Shown piece by piece: positions 1 to 5,401 of a stretch of DNA of 9,511 nucleotides (within the stretch, counting starts at the first letter, position 1; every line of letters begins with the position of its first letter). The position numbers and the translations under genes were made by a program. Under the pieces are notes generated by a model, which saw only the letters and a list, made by a program, of their open reading frames with translations, made no database searches and was not told the DNA's origin. This stretch comes from an uncultured Collinsella sp. (lineage in GTDB: Bacteria; Actinomycetota; Coriobacteriia; Coriobacteriales; Coriobacteriaceae): positions 1 through 9,511 of the forward strand of contig CAADSV010000183.1 of NCBI GenBank assembly GCA_900751665.1, given 5' to 3'.

Positions 1-803
1 ACTGCATTGCCAACGGCGAGGGCTCCACCGAGAACGCTCCCGACTCCGGCACCACGTCTGGCTCGCGTCAGACGGTCGTGACCGGCGAGGCCGTGCGCGG
101 GGGCGCCTTCCTGCTGCGCGATGCCATGCTTGACATCGAGGCCGGCAAGTCTGCGCCCGCCGCTCCCGTGAATGCGCATGGCGACGGCGTCAAGATCGAG
201 TACGACGACGGCCACGCCTATCAGCTGCACACGCAGGAGCTCGTCGCCGGCCAGGGTATGCATCCTCAGGATCCCGCGGCCGCCATCAAGGCGCTCGAGG
301 GATGTGAGTTTGGCTACGTGTACCTGGAGCCGACCGACAAGCTGGGTGCGGATGTTCCCAACCCCAAGAGCCACATCTGCTACGGCTTTGCCACGCATGT
401 GGTTATTTTGGACGACGACGGCCGCGTGAGCGAGGTCTATGCCGCGCACGATTCCGGCAAGGTGGTCAACCCCATCTCCATTCAGGGTCAGATCGAAGGC
501 GGCGTGCTCATGGGTATGGGCTATGCGCTGACCGAGGACTGGCCGCTCAAGGACTGCGTACCCCAGGCAAGGTACGGTACGCTCGGGCTGTTCCGTGCGC
601 CCGAGATTCCGGATATCCACGCCATCTACGTGGAGAAGGACGAGCTGCTGCCCGTGGCATACGGCGGCAAGGGCATCGGCGAGATCGCAACGATCCCCAC
701 GGCGCCTGCCGTGCAGAACGCCTACCGCGCGTTTGACGGCAAACTGCGTCCAAATCTGCCCATGGTGGATACGCCCTACAGCCGCGTCCGCAACCGCGGG
801 TAG
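1..803 (+). CDS. Molybdenum hydroxylase large subunit, xanthine dehydrogenase type (3' part only)
   Basis: This is the C-terminal part of a molybdopterin-binding hydroxylase that would oxidise a purine such as xanthine in the cytoplasm. The frame is already open at the window edge (first full codon at base 3), so the true start lies outside; the GTG at 78 is internal. Visible family landmarks are the segment APDSGTTSGSRQTVVTGEAV near the left edge, the HDSGKVVNPISIQGQIEGG cofactor-binding stretch (around 447-503), and KGIGEIATIPTAPAVQNA, in which the Glu codon at 681-683 corresponds to the catalytic glutamate of this family. The wording of that last motif and the TPYSR tail resemble the selenium-dependent xanthine dehydrogenases of gut anaerobes. 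That subfamily call is from memory, and nothing here proves selenium use. Substrate is uncertain. The gene is GC-rich and ends in a strong terminator, so it belongs to a separate, leftward transcription unit. Confidence 0.88.
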   Translation, partial: CIANGEGSTENAPDSGTTSGSRQTVVTGEAVRGGAFLLRDAMLDIEAGKSAPAAPVNAHGDGVKIEYDDGHAYQLHTQELVAGQGMHPQDPAAAIKALEGCEFGYVYLEPTDKLGADVPNPKSHICYGFATHVVILDDDGRVSEVYAAHDSGKVVNPISIQGQIEGGVLMGMGYALTEDWPLKDCVPQARYGTLGLFRAPEIPDIHAIYVEKDELLPVAYGGKGIGEIATIPTAPAVQNAYRAFDGKLRPNLPMVDTPYSRVRNRG

Positions 804-872
804 GGTAGGGCGCGGACGGCCATTGCTGACGAGCTGTTCGCGCTCAACATCAACTACATACGCTGCGCCTTT

Positions 873-907
873 GGCCCCGGCTCCATCGCGAGCCGGGGCC
901 CTTTGTT
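873..907 (+). terminator. Rho-independent terminator after the hydroxylase gene
   Basis: A perfect 10-bp GC-rich stem (GGCCCCGGCT at 873-882 with AGCCGGGGCC at 891-900) closes an 8-base loop and is followed by CTTTGTTT. It lies 70 bases after the hydroxylase stop codon and would end that transcript. The T-run is short and interrupted, but the stem is strong. Confidence 0.8.
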
Positions 908-911
908 TGGA

Positions 912-1024
912 GTGGAAACTGCGTCCCGGATTTGGCGCTCAGAACGGGACACGCTTTCCGGATGGGATGCTTGGCGGAAACTACGGCCCAGTTTTTGGCT
1001 CCAGAACGGGATGCATTTTCCGGA
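912..1024. repeat. Two copies of a ~51-bp REP-like hairpin element
   Basis: Copy 1 is at 912-962 and copy 2 at 974-1024, a 62-base offset with no gaps needed; 37 of 51 positions are identical by eye. Each copy can fold: GGAAACTGCGTCCCG (914-928) against CGGGACACGCTTTCC (945-959) gives 12 Watson-Crick pairs and one wobble of 15. The equivalent arms of copy 2 (976-990 and 1007-1021) are less well paired, with GGAAA/TTTCC and GCCC/GGGA parts preserved. Both copies keep the AGAACGGGA core and the TTTCCGGA end. This pattern fits small interspersed palindromic repeats. Function unknown. Confidence 0.65.
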
Positions 1025-1068
1025 ACGGTCCACGTGCGGTGGTGTACCGCCCCTTTCGTGTGCGCCGC

Positions 1069-1098
1069 TTGTCGAATTACGTTATAGCTAGCTATATT
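1069..1098 (+). promoter_or_regulatory. Candidate promoter of the DUF234 ATPase gene
   Basis: A TTGTCG box (1069-1074) and a TATATT box (1093-1098) are separated by 18 bases, close to the spacing of a housekeeping-sigma promoter. The -10 box lies inside the left arm of the large palindrome, so a protein on the palindrome would block transcription. An alternative -10, TATAAT at 1108-1113 in the right arm, lacks a good -35. The call is by eye. Confidence 0.35.
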
Positions 1099-1132
1099 AT
1101 AGGAAGGTATAATATAGCTAGCTATAACGTAA
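1077..1132. promoter_or_regulatory. Large perfect palindrome (25-bp arms, 6-bp spacer), candidate operator
   Basis: The arms at 1077-1101 and 1108-1132 are exact reverse complements around the spacer GGAAGG (1102-1107). Each arm contains the self-palindromic core TATAGCTAGCTATA (1084-1097 and 1112-1125), so the site is two nested two-fold sites arranged as a larger one. It is very AT-rich in GC-rich surroundings, and ends 14 bases before the ATPase start codon, just before its ribosome-binding site. It could act as a DNA operator for a dimer or tetramer, or as an mRNA hairpin in the leader. With no T-run after it, and a gene directly downstream, it is not an ordinary terminator. Confidence 0.8.
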
Positions 1133-1140
1133 AGGAAGGA
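1133..1140 (+). promoter_or_regulatory. Ribosome-binding site fixing the ATPase start
   Basis: AGGAAGGA lies 6 bases before ATG 1147. This decides the start: the same frame is open far upstream (from 595), but that extension runs through the hydroxylase gene, the terminator and the palindrome. Confidence 0.8.
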
Positions 1141-1146
1141 TGGTCT

Positions 1147-2538
1147 ATGTTTGTCGGAAGAACAGCGGAAATGTCCGAGCTCAATCGACTGTATGGCACG
1201 GACTCCTTTGAGATGCCTGTGATTTACGGCCGCCGTCGTGTGGGTAAAACGCGCCTTATCACAGAGTTCATCCAAGGCAAGAAGGCTATTTACTTTCAAG
1301 CTCGTCGTACCAATGCGGAGGCAAACCTGCACGGCTTTAGCCAGGCGATACTTGCAGGCTCGGTTGGTGCTGCAGGCGTGTCGTTTCGTAGTTTTGACGA
1401 GGCGTTCGATGCATTGGTCACCATGGCTCGAACGGAGCGTTTGATTGTCGTGATTGACGAGTATCCCTATCTCGCCCAATCGAATCCCGAGATCAGCTCG
1501 TTGCTGCAAGACAAGATCGACCACTTATACAAAGAGACCAGGCTAATGCTGATCCTATGCGGCTCGTCTCTTTCGTTTATGGAGGAACAGGTGTTGGGCT
1601 ACGAGAGCCCACTATACGGTAGGCGTACGGCCCAGTTTAAGATCATGCCGCTCGATTTTACGACGACCCTCGGGTTGTGGCAGAGCATGAGTCGCGAAGA
1701 CGCTGCAGTTTGCTATGGTATGACGGGCGGCATTCCTGCATATATCGAGAGAGTCGATCCTGCCGCATCGCTCAAGGACAACATCAAACGTCTTTTCCTT
1801 ACTCCTACGGGCTATCTCTTTGAGGAGCCGAGTAACCTGCTAATGCAAGAGTGCCGCAATCCCGAGCAATATGATGCGATCGTGCAAGCAATTGCTCAGG
1901 GGCGCTCGAAGATCTCGGAGATTGCGAGCTCTACGGGAATCCCTGCGAGCAACGTAAAGAGCTATGTGGATAAGCTGGCGTCGCTTGGGATTGTCGAGCG
2001 CGAGCTGCCCCTAAACGAGACGAGCAATAAGCGAGCCGTGTATCTGCTGAGCGACCAGATGTTTAGGTTCTGGTACAAGTTTGTTCCGCAGAACATCGGG
2101 CTGATTCAAAACGATATGGCCGAGATGGCGTATAAGCGCATTGAGCCGCACGTATCGGATTACATGGGTACGGTCTTTGAGCTTATATGCAGACAATACG
2201 TGTACGAACTCGCGCGCGCGGGCGAACTTGGTGTGGTGCCGGCAACAGTTGGCCGTTGGTGGGGAACGGACAATCGGACGCGTACGCAGGAAGAGATCGA
2301 TTTGATTGTCGACGACGGAGAGGGCGCGGCGCTCTTTGCGGAGTGCAAATGGCGTAACGAACCGGCAGGCGAGGATGTTCTGGAAAAGCTCGTGTACCGA
2401 AGCGAGCTCTTTAGGCGTCAGCATAAAAGCTACGTGATCTTCTCGAAGCGTGGCTTTACGCAAGGATGTCAGGAAGCTGCGGCGAGCAGGGGAGATACCA
2501 AGCTGATTTCGTTTGCCGAGATGTGCGAGCGGAGATAA
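1147..2538 (+). CDS. AAA-type ATPase with C-terminal DUF234 (PD-(D/E)XK-like) domain
   Basis: A 463-residue protein of the archaeal-type ATPase/DUF234 family, cytoplasmic, with no signal or membrane segment. The N-terminal FVGR box is typical of the family. Walker A is GRRRVGKT (residues 28-35), Walker B is LIVVIDEYPYL with D104-E105, and a sensor-like LCGSS is at 137-141. A winged-helix-like region at about 244-290 (KISEIASSTGIPASNVKSYV, then LASLGIVERE) could bind DNA. The C-terminal part carries E383-I-D385 and E399-C-K401, the E-x-D...E-x-K arrangement of the PD-(D/E)XK nuclease superfamily that defines DUF234. Catalysis by this domain has not been widely shown, so nuclease activity is inference. 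The biological role of the family is not established. It is preceded by a 56-bp palindrome that it may recognise through the winged helix. Its codons are clearly richer in A/T than those of the flanking genes, suggesting transfer. Confidence 0.88.
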   Translation: MFVGRTAEMSELNRLYGTDSFEMPVIYGRRRVGKTRLITEFIQGKKAIYFQARRTNAEANLHGFSQAILAGSVGAAGVSFRSFDEAFDALVTMARTERLIVVIDEYPYLAQSNPEISSLLQDKIDHLYKETRLMLILCGSSLSFMEEQVLGYESPLYGRRTAQFKIMPLDFTTTLGLWQSMSREDAAVCYGMTGGIPAYIERVDPAASLKDNIKRLFLTPTGYLFEEPSNLLMQECRNPEQYDAIVQAIAQGRSKISEIASSTGIPASNVKSYVDKLASLGIVERELPLNETSNKRAVYLLSDQMFRFWYKFVPQNIGLIQNDMAEMAYKRIEPHVSDYMGTVFELICRQYVYELARAGELGVVPATVGRWWGTDNRTRTQEEIDLIVDDGEGAALFAECKWRNEPAGEDVLEKLVYRSELFRRQHKSYVIFSKRGFTQGCQEAAASRGDTKLISFAEMCERR

Positions 2539-2590
2539 CCAAGCGCGCTCTGATGTGATTGCTCGGAATGGGTCGCGCTAAGGATGCCAA

Positions 2591-2705
2591 GCGTAAAACC
2601 TACAATGAAAATGGCGTAAAAACTACATCTGTCATGGCGTAAAAACTACATTGAAAGTAGCGTAAAATCAGCATTGAGAATGGCGTAATTTCGCATATCG
2701 CGTGA
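2591..2705. repeat. Tandem array of 23-bp repeats (four full copies plus a degenerate fifth)
   Basis: Copies start at 2591, 2614, 2637, 2660 and 2683, in exact 23-base register. All five begin GCGTAA and the first four GCGTAAAA; copies 2 and 3 share GCGTAAAAACTACAT, and copies 1, 2 and 4 end in ATG. The fifth copy loses similarity after about eight bases. The array stops 20 bases before ATG 2725, so it covers the place where the promoter of the second ATPase must be. Spacing near two helical turns would put bound proteins on roughly the same DNA face. Candidate iteron-like operator. I could not pick a convincing promoter; TTGAGA at 2674-2679 is a possible -35. Confidence 0.8.
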
Positions 2706-2724
2706 TAGAGAGGGACGGCCGTCT

Positions 2725-4020
2725 ATGGATGCACCAAAGAGATTGACCCAAAAGGGATATAGGCCCCGGCTCATAGAGGAGCGCCTCGACACCCTTATGC
2801 GGGCGTTTGGCTGTGTGGAGATCAACGGCCCCAAATGGTGCGGCAAGACCTGGACGGCGCTCTCTCGCTCGGCGAGCGTCTCCAGGCTCGATGAGCCTGC
2901 GCAGCGTGCGGCGGCAGAGGTCGACCCAAGCCTGGCGCTCATCGGCGATGCGCCACACCTGGTCGATGAATGGCAGGAGGTGCCCGAGGTTTGGGATGCC
3001 GCCCGGCGTTTCGTGGACGCGAGCGGCAACGAACGGGGGACACTTTTGCTCACGGGCTCGACCGCGCTCAAAAGCGAGGAGCGCAGCCATGTTCGTCATT
3101 CCGGCACGGGTAGGATCGCCCGTCTGTCAATGCGCCCCATGGCCCTGTGTGAGTCGGGCGACGGCGAGCCGCTCGTGTCACTGGCAAGCCTCTTTAAGGG
3201 CGAGGATTTTGCCCCTCAGCGTCGCGAGAGCACGGTGGATGACGTCGCCCGCTGGTGCTGCAGGGGCGGTTGGCCTGCAAATCTTGGGCTTTCGGAAGAT
3301 CTTGCGCGAGAGACGGCAAGCCAGTACGTGCACTCGGTGCTCGACGTCAACGTGCTGGACGAGGGCATGTCGCCCGAGCTTGCACACGGCCTTTTGCGAG
3401 CTCTTGCCATGAACGAGAGCCAGGCTGTCACGTACAAGACGCTCGTAAAGGACGCCTCGTACGGTGAGGCGGGCCCCGACGAGAGGACCATCGCTGCGTA
3501 CTTGGACCTCTTCAACAGGCTCAAGCTGACCGAGGACCTGTGCGGATGGGAGCCGCCCATGCGCTCGAAGGCCCGCGTTCGCGTGCGCCCCAAGCGCTAC
3601 TTCTGTGACCCGTCACTTGCGGCGGCGTTGCTGGGGGCTACCCCTGAGCGGCTGCTTGGCGATATGCAAACGCTGGGGATGCTCTTTGAGAATCTCGTCC
3701 TGCGCGACGTGCGCGTGTTCCTTTCCACCTACGGCGGTGTCGACAACAGTGTCCATTATTTCCGAGATGAGAAGGGCCTTGAGGTCGATCTGATCGTTGA
3801 GCACGACGGGCGCTGGGGAGCCATCGAGGTCAAGCTGAGTGATGCGAAAGCAGACGATGGAGCGAGAAATCTCAAGGCGCTGGAGAGGAAAGTGCTCTCC
3901 AATCCTGCCGCCCAGAATGCCGCGCCGGCGTTTTTGGCGGTCGTGGTTGGAAAGGGGAGCATTGCCTACACACGCGACGACGGCGTGGCGGTGATTCCCA
4001 TGGCGGCACTTGGGGCGTAG
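2725..4020 (+). CDS. ATP-binding protein of the DUF4143 family
   Basis: A 431-residue cytoplasmic ATPase of the COG1373 type, a family common in gut bacteria with no settled function. The N-terminal YRPRLIEERL segment is followed by Walker A GPKWCGKT (residues 35-42), Walker B PHLVDEWQEVP with D81-E82 (the usual DE-x-Q/W-x-xP form of the family), sensor LLLTGSTA (107-114) and GTGRIARLSMRPMAL. The C-terminal DUF4143 part shows RYFCDPSLAAALLG, GMLFENLVLRD and YFRDEKGLEVDLIVE, then WGAIEVKLS: E353-V-D355 and E368-V-K370, a PD-(D/E)XK-like signature. ATG 2725 has AGGGA nine bases upstream. The length is ordinary and the frame intact. It is not in an obvious operon with the DUF234 ATPase: 186 bases separate them and hold the 23-bp repeat array, which suggests its own regulated promoter. 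It is GC-rich, unlike the other ATPase, so the two probably did not arrive together. Confidence 0.88.
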   Translation: MDAPKRLTQKGYRPRLIEERLDTLMRAFGCVEINGPKWCGKTWTALSRSASVSRLDEPAQRAAAEVDPSLALIGDAPHLVDEWQEVPEVWDAARRFVDASGNERGTLLLTGSTALKSEERSHVRHSGTGRIARLSMRPMALCESGDGEPLVSLASLFKGEDFAPQRRESTVDDVARWCCRGGWPANLGLSEDLARETASQYVHSVLDVNVLDEGMSPELAHGLLRALAMNESQAVTYKTLVKDASYGEAGPDERTIAAYLDLFNRLKLTEDLCGWEPPMRSKARVRVRPKRYFCDPSLAAALLGATPERLLGDMQTLGMLFENLVLRDVRVFLSTYGGVDNSVHYFRDEKGLEVDLIVEHDGRWGAIEVKLSDAKADDGARNLKALERKVLSNPAAQNAAPAFLAVVVGKGSIAYTRDDGVAVIPMAALGA

Positions 4021-4267
4021 TGGTTTTGCGGGCGTGCCGTGCTTCCTTTACCGAAAATCCATTTGGTAAACCAGATGCTCGCGGATAGAATAAAGTTGAC
4101 GGCAGCCCAAGGGGGATAGCTGGGCAGCGCCGTTGCTTGGTCAAGAGGTCAGTGCCTTAATGGCAGCGACTTGTTATGCTTCGAATGCTGCTTGAGTGCC
4201 TCGGAAAGTTCGATAAGCGCCGTGAAGAGCGAGACCAAAGCAACCAAGAGCTCTACGAGCTCTGATG
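4021..4267. other. Gene-poor spacer after the DUF4143 ATPase gene
   Basis: About 250 bases without a confident gene. It holds an inverted repeat TTTACC (4047-4052) / GGTAAA (4065-4070) with no T-run, a second weak hairpin GCCCA (4105-4109) / TGGGC (4121-4125), a 29-codon + strand frame (4176-4265, no good ribosome site), and an opposing minus-strand frame (4149-4292) that would encode a hydrophobic helix but has no ATG or GTG start. None is strong enough to call as a gene. Confidence 0.4.
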
Positions 4268-4313
4268 GGCCCGGGATGACCGCTGATTCAAGTCACCGGG
4301 CCTAAATCTTTTT
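4268..4313 (+). terminator. Hairpin terminator upstream of the exonuclease gene
   Basis: GGCCCGG-TGAC (4268-4280, with a two-base GA bulge) pairs with GTCA-CCGGGCC (4292-4302), followed by TAAATCTTTTT. It ends a + strand transcript coming from the ATPase gene or from the spacer. Its internal segment is closely related to an element found again at 5217-5252. Confidence 0.65.
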
Positions 4314-4458
4314 CATGCATTTGAATAGAGCGGGCAACTCTCTTGGGGCCGTCTGCATGACGTGTGCCTGGCGCATGGTATTGCGCCCCACTTTCATGTC
4401 CGTACGGGCGCCTATCCTTACGGCAATGTAGCCGCCTATGTAGCAAGCGGCAGGCAAC

Positions 4459-4467
4459 GGAGAAAGG
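4459..4467 (+). promoter_or_regulatory. Ribosome-binding site supporting the GTG start of the exonuclease
   Basis: GGAGAAAGG lies 8 bases before GTG 4476. The in-frame ATG at 4362 has no comparable site, and the 38 residues it would add do not resemble the exonuclease fold, so the GTG is preferred. Confidence 0.65.
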
Positions 4468-4475
4468 CCCTAACC

Positions 4476-5210
4476 GTGTCAGCTGAAAAGACGCCGTGTA
4501 TCTCGGCTATCGATACGACGAACTTTGCGCGCCAGATTGTGCTGGACTTTGAGTTTGCGCCGGTGCCAAAGCAGCGCCAGCGCCGTGGGCTGCGCAATGA
4601 GATTATTGAGGCCGGCGCCGTCAAGCTCGATTACCACGGCAACGTTATGGGTGAGTTCTCGCAGTTTGTGCAGACAGAATTTACCGAAGGCGTTGCGTAT
4701 CCCGTCCGCGAGCTTACGGGGATATCGGCTGTGGACACCGCGATGGCCGATCCGCTCTATGTGGTGATCAAAAGGCTCAGCGATTGGATCGGTCGCTACT
4801 CCGCCCAGGTGGTTTGTTGGAGTGGGGCGGATCGTCGACAGCTTTTGACCGAGTGCCAGGCAAAGCACATCGACCTTTCCGCATTTCCTACGGACTGGGC
4901 CGACCTGCGGGCGTTTTATACCTCGATCATGGACGTGGGCAGCCACGGGTGCGTCTCTTTGGGTGACGCGGCGACGTGGTTTGACATCGAGTTCGACGAG
5001 TCGACGGGTCACGCCCACAGTGCCCTAGCCGACGCGCGCGTGACCGCCAAGTTGCTCAAGCAGGTGATGGACGGGGACTATCGCGTGAGTCCGCGTGCTC
5101 AGGAGATCCGCCAGCGGTGGAGGATGGGCGATCGAGCCCAGATGCGCCTTTCCAACAAGTGCCCCGAGCTGGGCGACCTGCTGCTGAAGCTGAAGGCGGA
5201 GGGGAGGTAG
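4476..5210 (+). CDS. DEDDh-type 3'-5' exonuclease (DnaQ/ERI-1-like)
   Basis: A 244-residue protein with one RNase T/DnaQ-like exonuclease domain, which would remove nucleotides from 3' ends of RNA or DNA using two metal ions. All five signature residues are visible: D24 and E26 in VLDFEFAP, followed by NEIIEAGAVKLD typical of the ERI-1/KapD branch; D119 in WSGADRRQLL; H181 and D186 in HSALADARVTAKLL. Substrate (RNA or DNA) cannot be told. The region after about residue 195 is a charged tail with no recognised domain. The start is set at GTG because of its ribosome site; starting at ATG 4362 would give 282 residues. The gene stands alone: hairpins lie on both sides, about 270 bases separate its start from the next upstream terminator end including leader, and 191 bases separate it from hsdR. 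It need not belong functionally to the restriction system. Confidence 0.85.
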   Translation: MSAEKTPCISAIDTTNFARQIVLDFEFAPVPKQRQRRGLRNEIIEAGAVKLDYHGNVMGEFSQFVQTEFTEGVAYPVRELTGISAVDTAMADPLYVVIKRLSDWIGRYSAQVVCWSGADRRQLLTECQAKHIDLSAFPTDWADLRAFYTSIMDVGSHGCVSLGDAATWFDIEFDESTGHAHSALADARVTAKLLKQVMDGDYRVSPRAQEIRQRWRMGDRAQMRLSNKCPELGDLLLKLKAEGR

Positions 5211-5212
5211 GC

Positions 5213-5265
5213 GGGGCTCCGGGAATGACCTCTGACTCAAGTCAACGGGGCTCATTTTGCTTTCT
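5213..5265 (+). terminator. Hairpin element and probable terminator after the exonuclease gene
   Basis: Just after the stop codon, GCTCCG...TGAC (5216-5229) can pair with GTCA...CGGGGC (5241-5251) around an internal loop, followed by the T-rich TCATTTTGCTTTCTTT. The stem is imperfect, so termination is plausible but not certain. The core (GGGAATGACC, then TGACTCAAGTCA) matches the element at 4273-4297 with few changes. Confidence 0.5.
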
Positions 5266-5285
5266 TTGGAGCTTTCTCACGGGGC

Positions 5286-5314
5286 TGACTTTACTTCGTC
5301 TCATTTAGTATAAA
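5286..5314 (+). promoter_or_regulatory. Candidate promoter of the hsd operon
   Basis: TGACTT (5286-5291) as a weak -35 and TATAAA (5309-5314) as -10, 17 bases apart, in an AT-richer stretch after the upstream terminator. It would give a leader of about 80 bases before hsdR. By-eye call; the region 5300-5360 offers other AT-rich boxes. Confidence 0.35.
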
Positions 5315-5401
5315 GCGGCTGCTAGATTGCATAGTGATGATAAAATTAATCAACTCAACATCAATAGCTGTCGCTTTGCGCAATGAGGGGTTCCGAGACG
5401 T

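Noticed and set aside
804..872. Remnant coding sequence after the hydroxylase stop
   Set aside because: A short open stretch exists, but it has no recognisable protein similarity and runs straight into the terminator.
595..1146. Upstream extension of the DUF234 ATPase reading frame, open from 595
   Set aside because: It runs through the hydroxylase gene in another frame, a strong terminator and the palindrome. The family-typical N-terminus FVGR and a good ribosome site are at 1147.
850..1524. Minus-strand open frame of 224 codons
   Set aside because: It spans the terminator, repeats, palindrome and the Walker region of the ATPase, and its translation shows no domain. It is a shadow.
2542..2579. 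Hairpin AGCGCG/CGCGCT after the DUF234 ATPase as a terminator
   Set aside because: Only six pairs with a 26-base loop and no T-run.
2591..2705. CRISPR array
   Set aside because: The units are contiguous 23-bp tandem repeats with no unique spacers and no cas genes nearby.
4047..4070. Inverted repeat TTTACC/GGTAAA as terminator of the DUF4143 ATPase gene
   Set aside because: Short AT-rich stem and no T-run after it; the hairpin at 4268-4313 is a better terminator.
4362..4475. ATG 4362 as start of the exonuclease
   Set aside because: No ribosome-binding site, and the added residues do not resemble the fold. GTG 4476 has GGAGAAAGG at suitable spacing. Not fully excluded.
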